A stretch of 64,000 bases of DNA. Origin: Prauserella_A oleivorans. Its GTDB lineage: Bacteria; Actinomycetota; Actinomycetes; Mycobacteriales; Pseudonocardiaceae. Below the pieces are notes generated by a model. The model was given only the letters and a program-made list of their open reading frames with translations. It was not told where the DNA came from and searched no databases. Positions 52,927-60,236 of this stretch are shown in pieces (the first letter of the stretch is position 1; each line of letters starts with the position of its first letter). The stretch covers positions 1,674,001 to 1,738,000 of the forward strand of contig NZ_JBHUNT010000001.1 in the NCBI RefSeq assembly GCF_042685745.1, in the 5' to 3' direction. Position numbers and translations under genes: made by a program.

Positions 52927-54093
52927 TCAGTAGGACTTCGGCAGGCCGAGTACGTGCTGGGATACGTAGTTCAGCACCATTTCCTGGCTGACCGGGGCCA
53001 GCCGGAGGATCCGGGACTCCCGGAAGTAGCGCTCGACGTGGTACTCCCGCGCGTATCCCATGCCACCGTGGGTCTGGATCGCCTGGTCTGCGGCGATGAA
53101 GCCGGCGTCCGCGCAGAGGAACTTCGCCATGTTGGCCTCCCGCCCGCACGGCAGGCCGTTGTCGTAGCGCCATGCCGCGTTGCGCGCCATCAGTTCGGCC
53201 GCGTCCAGTCGCGTGGCCGCCTCGGCGAGCGGGAACGCGACGCCCTGGTTCCTGCCGATCGGGCGGTCGAACACCACGCGTTCGTTCGCGTACCGCGTTG
53301 CCCGCCGCAGCGCGGCCCTGCCGATCCCGAGTGCCTCGTGCGCCAGCAGGATGCGTTCGGGATTGAGCCCGTCGAGGAGGTAGGTGAAGCCCTTGCCCTC
53401 TTCGCCGATGCGCGCGGAGGCCGGCACTCGCAGGTCGTCGATGAACACCTCGTAGGACGCCACGGCGTTGCGCCCGAGCTTCGGGATCGGCCGCAGATGC
53501 ACGGCGTCGGAGTCGATGTCGACGAGGAACAGCGTCATCCCGTCGGTGGGTTTGGCCACCTCGGCCCGGGGCGTCGTCCGCGCGATCAGCACCATCTTCT
53601 GCGAATCGCCCGCCTTGGTGATCCACACCTTCCGGCCGTTGATGACGTAATCCTGCCCGTCGCGCCGGGCGAAGGTACTGATGCGGGTGGTGTCGGTGCC
53701 GGCGTCCGGTTCGGTGACTCCGAAGCAGACATGGAGGCTGCCGTCCGCGGCTGGTGGCAGCACTTCCTGTCGCAGTTCCGCACTGCCGTGCTTGACGATG
53801 GTGTTCAGGCCGAAGATCGTCAGGTGCATCGTGCTGCACCCGTTCATGCCGGCACCGGACGCGGCGATCTCCTCGACGAGCAGTGACGCCTCGAGCAAGC
53901 CGAGCCCGCCCCCGCCGTAGGTCTCCGGGATCGCGATGCCGAGCCAGCCTGCGTCCGCGAACGCCCGGTAGAACTCCCACGGGAACTCACCCAGCTGGTC
54001 GCGTTCGGCCCAGTAATCGTCGGAGAACTCGGCGGCGAGTTCGCGGGCGGCCGCGCGCAACTGCTTTTGGTCGTCTGTCAGCTCAAAGTCCAC
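52927..54093 (-). CDS. Acyl-CoA dehydrogenase family protein without the YEGT glutamate
   Basis: A 388-residue acyl-CoA dehydrogenase homologue. FAD motifs are normal (CFGVTEPDAGTDTTRISTFA, YVINGRKVWITKAGDSQ, IQTHGGMGYAREYHVERYFRESRI). At the place of the catalytic YEGT-E-I motif it reads RLAPVSQEMVLNYVS, so the usual base of short/medium-chain enzymes is missing; a Glu elsewhere (as in isovaleryl-CoA dehydrogenase) or a different reaction is required. Start GTG 54093 (MDFELTDDQKQL); the frame upstream runs through the operator. First gene of the dehydrogenase/CoA-transferase operon, controlled by the IclR box at 54106-54127. Confidence 0.9.
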   Translation of the reverse strand: MDFELTDDQKQLRAAARELAAEFSDDYWAERDQLGEFPWEFYRAFADAGWLGIAIPETYGGGGLGLLEASLLVEEIAASGAGMNGCSTMHLTIFGLNTIVKHGSAELRQEVLPPAADGSLHVCFGVTEPDAGTDTTRISTFARRDGQDYVINGRKVWITKAGDSQKMVLIARTTPRAEVAKPTDGMTLFLVDIDSDAVHLRPIPKLGRNAVASYEVFIDDLRVPASARIGEEGKGFTYLLDGLNPERILLAHEALGIGRAALRRATRYANERVVFDRPIGRNQGVAFPLAEAATRLDAAELMARNAAWRYDNGLPCGREANMAKFLCADAGFIAADQAIQTHGGMGYAREYHVERYFRESRILRLAPVSQEMVLNYVSQHVLGLPKSY

Positions 54094-54105
54094 CGATATC
54101 CCTAT

Positions 54106-54127
54106 ATACGAAGGAATGTTCCGATAT
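54106..54127. promoter_or_regulatory. IclR-type operator before the acyl-CoA dehydrogenase/CoA-transferase operon
   Basis: A 22-nt site from ATACGAA (54106-54112) to TTCCGATAT (54119-54127) with an inner palindrome GGAATGTTCC (54113-54122). It is embedded in a wider 9-bp inverted repeat TCCCTATAT (54099-54107) / ATATAGGGA (54124-54132). Read on the minus strand it matches 19 of 22 bases of the site at 55011-55032. Confidence 0.8.
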
Positions 54128-54183
54128 AGGGACAAGCTACGGACCCTGTCCTGCCGCTGTCAAGCGGGAAGGGGGCAACTATT

Positions 54184-54199
54184 GTTCGTACATACGAAC
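54184..54199. promoter_or_regulatory. Palindromic operator before the IclR gene
   Basis: GTTCGTACATACGAAC is a perfect inverted repeat (7-bp arms, 2-nt centre) 15 bp before the IclR start. Its half-site TACGAA/TTCGTA also occurs in the two 22-nt sites at 54106-54127 and 55011-55032, which suggests autoregulation by the same protein. Confidence 0.75.
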
Positions 54200-54214
54200 G
54201 CGTCAGGAGTGGAC

Positions 54215-54940
54215 ATGGTCGAATCAGTCGCGAAGTCGCATCGCACGGTCAGCCGGGTGACCGCGATCCTCGAGCTGGCCGCCGAGCGCCCCGGCGTCCG
54301 GCTCGCCACTCTGGCTGCCGCGCTGGACGCCCCCAAGTCGTCGGTGTTCGGTCTGGTCAAGGGTCTGGTGTCCACCGGCTATCTCATCGAGGAGGGCGGC
54401 GGCTATCACCTCGGTCCTGCCCTGGGGAACCTGCTCACCGCCGAACGGCCGAATCTCGCGGACGCGGCTCGGCCGAGCCTCGAGGAACTACGCGACACCT
54501 TCGGCGAGACGGCCATGCTGGGCACCGCTGTGGGAGAGTCGGTGGTATACATCGCCGCCGTCGAATCGCGGCAGCCGATCCGCTACTCGGCGCCGCTGCG
54601 CGTCCGTCGTCCGCTCTACCCGCCGAGCGCCGGGAAGGTGCTGCTGGCGTCGTGGCCCGAGCGCAGGCGGGACGCCTACCTGCGTTCGATCATCGACGAC
54701 CCGGCGGCGTTCGAGCGTGCCCGGCAGGAGCTCGAGCGGGTCCGCTCCGACGGCGTGGCGACCAACCGCGGCGAGACACTTCCGGACGTCAGCGCAGCGG
54801 CGCGTCCGATCGTGGTGCACGGCCGCGTGGTCGCCGCCATGGCGGTCGCCGGGCCCACGACGCGTATTTCCGAACGGCTGGCCGACATCGCCGAAGCCCT
54901 GGTCGAGGCGACCAGGGCGGCCGCTTCCCGGCTCTCGTGA
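54215..54940 (+). CDS. IclR-family regulator of the CoA-transferase/TRAP regulon
   Basis: A 241-residue IclR-type regulator. Winged HTH: TVSRVTAILELAAERPGVRLATLAAALDAPKSSVFGLVKGLVSTGYL; effector domain with ETAMLGTAVGESVVYIAAVESRQPIRYSAPLRVRRPLYPPSAGKVLLAS and the closing MAVAGPTTRISERLADIAEAL. Start ATG 54215 is fixed by CAGGAG at 54204-54209. Divergent from the acyl-CoA dehydrogenase operon, and 111 bp upstream of the TRAP transporter; sites of related sequence precede all three units. The effector is probably the transported carboxylate or its CoA ester. Confidence 0.92.
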   Translation: MVESVAKSHRTVSRVTAILELAAERPGVRLATLAAALDAPKSSVFGLVKGLVSTGYLIEEGGGYHLGPALGNLLTAERPNLADAARPSLEELRDTFGETAMLGTAVGESVVYIAAVESRQPIRYSAPLRVRRPLYPPSAGKVLLASWPERRRDAYLRSIIDDPAAFERARQELERVRSDGVATNRGETLPDVSAAARPIVVHGRVVAAMAVAGPTTRISERLADIAEALVEATRAAASRLS

Positions 54941-55010
54941 GTCGCTCGGCCGACTCCGCAGCGCGACCACGCGAGCATTGACAGTGCGTCAGCTCACACC
55001 TTACGGTGGC

Positions 55011-55032
55011 ATATCGGAACAGCCATTCGTAT
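55011..55032. promoter_or_regulatory. IclR-type operator before the TRAP transporter
   Basis: ATATCGGAACA (55011-55021) followed after four bases by TTCGTAT (55026-55032): 22 nt, 19 identical to the reverse complement of the site at 54106-54127. It ends 19 bp before the dctP start, over the expected promoter. Confidence 0.8.
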
Positions 55033-55051
55033 TTAAGAACGGTGGTGGGGA

Positions 55052-56134
55052 ATGCGCAGGGGTCGACGGAGACCCGCCGCGGTGCTGACCGTGTCGCTCG
55101 CCCTGGCTACGGCGAGTACCGCGTGCGCGGCGCCCGCGCCGGTCCTGGAGTCCGACGGCGTCTACACGCTGCAGGTCGCCGACTCGTATCCGCTCGGTCA
55201 CCCGTTCTCCGATGCCGGGGCGCGCGTGCTCATGGACCGGGCACGTGAACTCTCCGGCGGCCGGATCCAGTTCGACTACTTCCCCGCGGAGCAGATGGGC
55301 AACGCCGCCGACATCCCGTCGCTGATCCGCACCGGTGTCGTCGATCTGGGTTCGGTCGCACCCGCCTACGTCCCTGCCGAGCTTCCACTGTCCGGGGTCG
55401 CGGACCTGCCGGGCCTGGTCGGCGACTCGTGCACCGGCTCGCTCGCGGTGTCGGAGCTGATGTCGGAGGGCGGACTCCTGTGGCGCGAGGATTTCGAACC
55501 GAAGGGGCTGCGTCCGCTCGTCGTCGGCATGATTCCCGATTACGACGTCCTGACGGGTTCCCGCCCGGTGCGTACGCCCAGTGACCTGCGCGGCCTGCAG
55601 CTGCGCTCGTCGGGGGGAACCATCGATCGGACCGTCGAGGGCCTGGGTGCCGCTCCGGTGGGGATGCCGGCCACCGAGATGTACGAGGCGATCTCGCGGG
55701 GCACCGTCGACGGCACGGTCCTCGGGCCGGTGAGCGCCGCGCCGTACCACCTGGAGGAGGTCACCGGCCACGCCACGGTCGGCGCCAGACTCGGCAGCTT
55801 CACGATGACCTACAGCATCAGCGAATCCGCCTGGGACGTGCTGCCGTCCGAGCTCCAGGACGTCCTTCACCGTGCGGGTCGGGAGGCCACCCGTAGCCTG
55901 TGCGCCGCTCTGCAGGAGGGCAACGTCCAGGGCAGGCAACAGATGCGCGACGCGGGTGTGCACATGCATCGGATCGCCGGTGACGAGCGTGAGGTCTGGG
56001 ATCGGGCGACCGAGCCCATCCAGCGGCTCTGGGCGGCCGACATGGCGGAAATCGGCCGTCCCGGCGGCGCTGCCCTGCGCGAGCTGAAGGAGCGGCTGCG
56101 GAGACTGGAACAGGACGCCCATGACGACAACTGA
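55052..56134 (+). CDS. dctP: TRAP transporter substrate-binding lipoprotein (DctP)
   Basis: Extracytoplasmic solute receptor of a TRAP transporter, 360 residues. The N-terminus is a lipoprotein signal: Arg-rich start, VLTVSLALATAST, and a lipobox ending at Cys25 (ASTAC). DctP motifs follow: LQVADSYPLGHPFSDAGARVLMDRARELSGGRIQFDYFPAEQMG (family opening), DLRGLQLRSSGGTIDRTVEGLGAAPVGMPATEMYEAISRGTVDG with the conserved Arg (GLQLRS) that pairs with the ligand carboxylate. It thus binds an organic acid. ATG 55052 has GGTGGGGA. Overlaps dctQ by 14 nt. Expression probably under the adjacent IclR protein. Confidence 0.92.
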   Translation: MRRGRRRPAAVLTVSLALATASTACAAPAPVLESDGVYTLQVADSYPLGHPFSDAGARVLMDRARELSGGRIQFDYFPAEQMGNAADIPSLIRTGVVDLGSVAPAYVPAELPLSGVADLPGLVGDSCTGSLAVSELMSEGGLLWREDFEPKGLRPLVVGMIPDYDVLTGSRPVRTPSDLRGLQLRSSGGTIDRTVEGLGAAPVGMPATEMYEAISRGTVDGTVLGPVSAAPYHLEEVTGHATVGARLGSFTMTYSISESAWDVLPSELQDVLHRAGREATRSLCAALQEGNVQGRQQMRDAGVHMHRIAGDEREVWDRATEPIQRLWAADMAEIGRPGGAALRELKERLRRLEQDAHDDN

Positions 56135-56699
56135 CACCACGGAACGATCCACATCGGACACCGAGGCCGCACACCGCCCCTCCGTCGTCCTTCGGGCAGT
56201 CTCGGCGATCGAACGCATCGGCATCGCCGGAGCGGGAACCGCGTTGATCGTGATGACGGTGTTGATGGTGATCGAGACCGGGATGCGCTACGTCGCCGGA
56301 TCGCCGCTCGGCTGGAGCTTCGGGTTCATTCAGGACTACCTGCTTCCCGGCTACTTCTTCCTCGCGCTGGCGTACACGTTCCGGGTGGGTGCGCACGTCT
56401 CCATCGACGTCGTGTACCAGCGATGCCCCGCGAAGGTGCAGGCGGCCATGACCGTGGTCGGCAGAGTGCTGATGCTGGCCATGTCGGCGCTGCTGCTGTG
56501 GGCGGGAATCCTGGCTACCCACGATGTCTGGCAGTCCCGGGACATCCCGCCACCCGGTGGAGCCGAGCTCAGCATTCCGACCTGGACCTGGCACATCCTC
56601 GTACCCCTCGGTGCCGCGCTGCTGACGCTTCGCCTGGTGTGTGACACGGTGACGCGACGCCGGCCGTTCACCGATGACGGAGCCGGGGAGGCGAGCTGA
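56121..56699 (+). CDS. dctQ: TRAP transporter small membrane subunit (DctQ)
   Basis: A 192-residue inner-membrane protein with four helices: IERIGIAGAGTALIVMTVLMVIET, LLPGYFFLALAYTFRVGAHVSIDVV (DctQ signature region), VVGRVLMLAMSALLLWAGILATHD and TWTWHILVPLGAALLTLRLVCD. It forms the transport unit together with DctM. ATG 56121 lies inside dctP, and the stop is joined to dctM as TGATG. The gene order P-Q-M is standard. Actinobacteria carry few TRAP systems, so its presence is notable. Confidence 0.92.
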   Translation: MTTTDTTERSTSDTEAAHRPSVVLRAVSAIERIGIAGAGTALIVMTVLMVIETGMRYVAGSPLGWSFGFIQDYLLPGYFFLALAYTFRVGAHVSIDVVYQRCPAKVQAAMTVVGRVLMLAMSALLLWAGILATHDVWQSRDIPPPGGAELSIPTWTWHILVPLGAALLTLRLVCDTVTRRRPFTDDGAGEAS

Positions 56700-57991
56700 T
56701 GTCGGTCGTCGTCGTCATCGCGGTGATGCTGCTGTTGTTGCTCATCCGGATCCCGGTGGGCTTCGCCATCGCCATCGCCGGCACATTGGGCCTCTACATC
56801 CATGGTGGACTGTCCGTTGTCCTCGGTGTACTGCAGTCCGCGCCCTTGGCCGCCGTGTCGTCGTACTCGCTGTCGCCGATTCCGCTGTTCATCCTCATGG
56901 CTCAGTTCGTCGTGGCCAGCGGAGTGATGGACGATCTCTTCCACGCCAGCCGAGTCTGGATCGGCCGGGTCCGCGGTGGCACGGGTATCGCCGCGACCGG
57001 AGCGGGCGCCATGTTCGCCGCCGTCTCGGGTTCGAGTACCGCTGCCGCCGCGACTCTCGCGCACACCTCGTCCACGAAGATGATCGAGTCTGGTTACAGC
57101 CCGAGGATCTCGACGGGTCTGGTGGCGGTCGTCGGAACGCTGGCCGCCATGGTGCCGCCGAGCATCATCCTCGTCTTCTACGCCATCCTCGCCGAGCAGA
57201 GTGTCGGCAAGGTGCTCGTCGCGGGATTCGTCCCAGGTGCGCTGGTGACGGGCGCGCTGATCATCACGCTGATGATCCTCGTCAAGGTGAACCCGGCGTC
57301 CGCGCCGGCAGGACAGCGGTATGCGTGGGCGGACAAGCTCCGCAGCCTTCGGACAGCCGGTCCGGTGCTCGCTCTCTTCGCGCTCGTCACCGGAACGGTG
57401 TACTTCGGCGTCGCGACACCGACCGAGGCCGCCGCACTGGGAGCCGTCGGTGGCTTCGCCCTCATGGCTGCGCGCAGGCGGGTGACGTGGAGCGCGATCA
57501 AACACGCGATCGTCGAGACCATCAATTCCAGCGTGATGATCCTGATGATCATCCTCGGCGCGCACATTCTCGGCTACTTCATCACCTCGACCAGGGTCAC
57601 GCCTGCCGTGGTGGAATGGGTGGGCTCGCTCGATGTCGCGCCCATCGTGGTGATCGTGTTCCTGGCCCTCTGTTATGTGGTGCTCGGGTTCTTCCTGGAC
57701 CAGATCGCGATCCTGGCCCTCACCGTGCCGATCGTGCTCCCGCTGGTGCTCGAACTGGGTTACGACCCGATCTGGTTCGGTGTGTTGATCGTCCTGCTCG
57801 CCGAGATCGGACTGGTCACCCCGCCGCTCGGCCTGAACGTGTTCGTGGTGGCCCGCACGGCACGCCATCCGGTGACCGAGGTCTTCTGGGGGGCGCTGCC
57901 GTTCGTGCTCGCGCTCATCACGGTTGCTGCCCTGCTGATCGCCTTCCCCGACATCGTGTTGTGGGTGCCGAACACCATGTCGGCCGAGTGA
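56699..57991 (+). CDS. dctM: TRAP transporter large membrane subunit (DctM)
   Basis: Large permease of 430 residues with about 12 transmembrane helices, driving uptake with Na+ or H+. Family segments: RIPVGFAIAIAGTLGLYIHGG, SPIPLFILMAQFVVASGVMDDLFHASRVWIGRVRGGTGIAATGAGAMFAAVSGSSTAAAATLA, MIESGYSPRISTGLVAVVGTLAAMVPPSIILVFYAILAEQSVGKVLVAGFVPG and GLVTPPLGLNVFVV. ATG 56699 overlaps the dctQ stop. Last gene of the transporter operon; a HAD gene ends 49 bp downstream on the opposite strand. Confidence 0.94.
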   Translation: MSVVVVIAVMLLLLLIRIPVGFAIAIAGTLGLYIHGGLSVVLGVLQSAPLAAVSSYSLSPIPLFILMAQFVVASGVMDDLFHASRVWIGRVRGGTGIAATGAGAMFAAVSGSSTAAAATLAHTSSTKMIESGYSPRISTGLVAVVGTLAAMVPPSIILVFYAILAEQSVGKVLVAGFVPGALVTGALIITLMILVKVNPASAPAGQRYAWADKLRSLRTAGPVLALFALVTGTVYFGVATPTEAAALGAVGGFALMAARRRVTWSAIKHAIVETINSSVMILMIILGAHILGYFITSTRVTPAVVEWVGSLDVAPIVVIVFLALCYVVLGFFLDQIAILALTVPIVLPLVLELGYDPIWFGVLIVLLAEIGLVTPPLGLNVFVVARTARHPVTEVFWGALPFVLALITVAALLIAFPDIVLWVPNTMSAE

Positions 57992-58039
57992 CCGAGTCGT
58001 CGGCTGACGCGCCGATGCCGGCCCCGCAGAGCACCGCCG

Positions 58040-58738
58040 TCAGGCGCGAGCGGCCTCGGCGAAGGCCGCCATCGACGGGTACTCCCAATCCGGGCGCACG
58101 TCCTGGCCCGGGTCCGGCGTGGCGCCCCAGCCGGGACGGTCGTGCCTGCGGTTGATCCACACGCCGGGCAAGCCGGCGCGCTTGGCCGGGACGTGGTCGT
58201 GGAACAGGCTCTGCGCCACGCGCAGCAAGCTCAGGCCGTCGTCCCTGGCGTATGCGGTGAGCACGTCGAAGTTGCGCTGGGCCGGCTTGTAGCTGCCGAC
58301 GTCCTGCGCGGTGATGATGTGGTCGAACTCGATGTCGAGCCGCTGCCTGCTGCCCTCGAAGCTCGCCCTGTCGACATTGGACAGAACGATGAGCCGGAAC
58401 CGTTCTCCGAGCGAGGCGAGGGCGTCGTGCGAATCGGGGAAGGCGGGCCAGTCCGGTACGGACGAGCCGAGCCGCTCCGCCTCCGCGTCGGGCACCGGAT
58501 AGCCAAGTTTCCGTCCGGTGGCGCGGAAGGCCTCGGCGAGTACGTCCGGGTAGAGCATGGTCGGGGTCTCCCTCGCCACCCGCGCCTCCTCGTCGGCGTA
58601 GGCGACCAGGACCTGTTCGTCGGTCAGCGTGGAGTCGAACCGGCGCGCCCAGGGGCCGATCACCGCGGCGATGCCCGTCTCCCAGTCGATGAGGGTGCCG
58701 TAGCAGTCGAAGCTCAGCGCGTCATAGGTGTCGAACAT
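58040..58738 (-). CDS. HAD-superfamily hydrolase, L-2-haloacid dehalogenase type II-like
   Basis: A 232-residue HAD hydrolase. Motif I ALSFDCYGTLIDWETG with the nucleophile Asp, motif II LIVLSNVDRASFEG, motif III Lys in GSYKPAQRNF and an acidic motif IV replaced by HDHVPAKRAGLPGVWINR. The YGTLIDWE form of motif I is that of type II haloacid dehalogenases (hydrolysis of 2-haloacids to hydroxyacids), though many such proteins have other substrates. ATG 58738 is preferred over 58750 because GAGGAGC lies between them. It is convergent with the TRAP transporter; a shared role with an imported haloacid is possible but untested. Confidence 0.82.
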   Translation of the reverse strand: MFDTYDALSFDCYGTLIDWETGIAAVIGPWARRFDSTLTDEQVLVAYADEEARVARETPTMLYPDVLAEAFRATGRKLGYPVPDAEAERLGSSVPDWPAFPDSHDALASLGERFRLIVLSNVDRASFEGSRQRLDIEFDHIITAQDVGSYKPAQRNFDVLTAYARDDGLSLLRVAQSLFHDHVPAKRAGLPGVWINRRHDRPGWGATPDPGQDVRPDWEYPSMAAFAEAARA

Positions 58739-58762
58739 CGTGCTCCTCATCCGCCGTGCGGG

Positions 58763-59434
58763 TCAGACGCTGCGCAGCACCGACACGACGATGCCGAGCA
58801 CGACTGCCTCGTCGCCGTCGATGACGTCGTAAGCCGGGTTGCGTGGTTCGAGGTAGACGTGGCCGCCGCGGCGGCGGAACACCTTGACGGTGGCCTCGCC
58901 GTCGATCATCGCGGCGACGATCTGGCCGGAGTGCGCCTCGGCCTGCTGTCGCACCACGACGATGTCCCCGTCGCAGATCGCGGCGTCGATCATCGAGTCG
59001 CCGCGCACGCGCAACCCGAACACGTTGCCGCGTCCGGTGAGCTCGCGCGGCAGGGTCAGCGTGTCGTCGAGGTGTTCGTCCGCGGCGATCGGGGTGCCCG
59101 CGGCGATGTCACCGACCACGGGCACGGAAACCGAGTCCTCAGTGGACTGTCGTGCCGAAGGCTCCCGGAGGAACGCGCGGACGTCGATCGGCCGCGACAC
59201 GGTGCTGCTGCGGCGGAGGAAACCCTTCTCCTCGAGGCTCGCCAGGTGCTTCGACACCGACGACGACGAGCGCAGCCCGACGGCGTCGCCGATCTGCCGG
59301 GTGCTCGGGGAGTATCCGTACCGGACCACCCAATCCCGGATCACGGCCAGGATTCGCTGCTGACGGAGCGGCAGTGCGGAGGCGTCCAGATCACCGAAGG
59401 CGTTGAGATCGTCGTAGGTGGTCACCCGCGGCAT
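58763..59434 (-). CDS. lexA: LexA-family SOS repressor (probable paralogue)
   Basis: A 223-residue LexA-type repressor. The N-terminal winged helix ALPLRQQRILAVIRDWVVRYGYSPSTRQIGDAVGLRSSSSVSKHLASLEEKGFLRR is followed by the latent S24 peptidase: cleavage site GDIAAGTPIAA (Ala-Gly), catalytic Ser in LRVRGDSMIDAAI and Lys in EATVKVFRR. All parts needed for RecA-stimulated self-cleavage are present. ATG 59434 gives MPRVTTYDD; TTG 59443 is possible. I see no TCGAAC-n4-GTTCGA SOS box upstream, and the sequence differs from the usual actinobacterial LexA (KGFLRRSSTVSRPIDVRAF), which suggests a second LexA with other targets. Confidence 0.85.
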   Translation of the reverse strand: MPRVTTYDDLNAFGDLDASALPLRQQRILAVIRDWVVRYGYSPSTRQIGDAVGLRSSSSVSKHLASLEEKGFLRRSSTVSRPIDVRAFLREPSARQSTEDSVSVPVVGDIAAGTPIAADEHLDDTLTLPRELTGRGNVFGLRVRGDSMIDAAICDGDIVVVRQQAEAHSGQIVAAMIDGEATVKVFRRRGGHVYLEPRNPAYDVIDGDEAVVLGIVVSVLRSV

Positions 59435-59523
59435 CGTAGCCAAAGACGATTGCTCTGCCGATCGGTGCGTGCTTCACCGTTCGTGCTCAGCGTCACCTGT
59501 GGCCGCAGCCTGGCCGGGACGCT

Positions 59524-59598
59524 CAGGGAATCAACCCGGCGTCGCGGGCCAGGCGGACGGCGTGCGTGCGATTGGACGCGCCGAGCTTGCGGGTGATA
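59524..59598 (-). pseudogene. C-terminal remnant of a LuxR/NarL-type regulator
   Basis: The minus strand encodes ITRKLGASNRTHAVRLARDA plus GLIP and a stop. This is the end of a LuxR-type HTH (recognition helix and last helix). The frame has no HTH beginning or receiver domain upstream: at ~59598 it runs directly into the integrase remnant of the opposite strand. The rest of the gene has been deleted or replaced. Confidence 0.6.
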
Positions 59599-59866
59599 CC
59601 TCTTCCGGGGCGAGCAAGGGGGAGAGGTCCCGCTCATCACCTGGAATCGCGTCTGGCAGCGAGCACGGGCCGCGACACTGTCCAAGGCCGTCGCGGCGAC
59701 ACCGCTCGCGAAGCGGCCGCACGACCTCCGCCACGCAGCGGTGTCTACCTGGCTCAATGCGGGCGTTTCGCCGACTCAGGTGGCGGATTGGGCCGGGCGC
59801 TCTGTGGACGTGCTGCTGGAGGTCTATGCCAAGTGCCTCGGCGCCAGGTCCAACAAGGACTGGGGC
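59597..59866 (+). pseudogene. C-terminal remnant of a tyrosine recombinase (integrase)
   Basis: The frame from 59597 reads LFRGEQGGEVPLITWNRVWQ, then KRPHDLRHAAVSTWLNAGVS and VADWAGRSVDVLLEVYAKCL: the catalytic domain of an actinobacterial phage/ICE integrase. Box II (HDLRH) and the nucleophile Tyr (VYAKC, 59825-59827) are present, but the third box has Arg in place of His (AGRS). The N-terminal ~250 residues are absent and no start lies in the right place; the frame then reads on through the tRNA gene without a stop until 60085. Remains of an integrative element that used the neighbouring tRNA-Arg as its attachment site. Confidence 0.75.
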
Positions 59867-59948
59867 ACTGATGGGGCGCGGCCGGGGCGCGTATGGGGCG
59901 TGACGGCCCGCAAACAACCGCTCCGAACCGCATACAGCCGCCACTGGC

Positions 59949-59994
59949 AAGATCGCCCTCCATCGGCATTTTCGCTGATGGGGGGCGATCTTTT
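59949..59994 (+). terminator. Rho-independent terminator between the integrase remnant and tRNA-Arg
   Basis: 16-bp arms AAGATCGCCCTCCATC and GATGGGGGGCGATCTT with one G-T pair, a 12-nt loop and a following TTTT on the plus strand. It is one of the few hairpins here with a T-run and probably came with the integrated element or ends the tRNA region. Confidence 0.8.
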
Positions 59995-60009
59995 GCGCTC
60001 TGACCTGTG

Positions 60010-60082
60010 CGCCCCCGGGAGGATTCGAACCTCCGACACCCGCTTTAGGAGAGCGGTGCTCTATCCCCTGAGCTACGAGGGC
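60010..60082 (-). tRNA. tRNA-Arg (anticodon CCT)
   Basis: The minus strand folds into a complete cloverleaf: acceptor stem GCCCTCG/CGGGGGC, D arm AGCTCAGGGGATAGAGC, anticodon arm CCGCTCTCCTAAAGCGG with anticodon CCT (reads AGG), and T arm GGAGGTTCGAATCCTCC. Discriminator base G at 60010; CCA is not encoded. The 3' end faces the integrase remnant, the usual orientation for an attB site. Confidence 0.96.
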
Positions 60083-60236
60083 TGATACAACCGACAGCTT
60101 AACGGTCCGCGGTCGGGTGTGGGCAACCGGACCTTGACTACCGGCCAGTCTCTCACTGTAATACCTCCACTACCAGTGGGTAACTTTCCCGTCCCCGGCG
60201 CGGTGAACCCGCGCCACCCCAGCCGGGAGGCAGGCC

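Noticed and set aside
59867..60085. Extension of the integrase frame through the tRNA-Arg gene as real protein
   Set aside because: The sequence beyond VYAKCLGARSNKDWG has no family match and the last codons are the tRNA read in reverse; it is read-through of a decayed gene.
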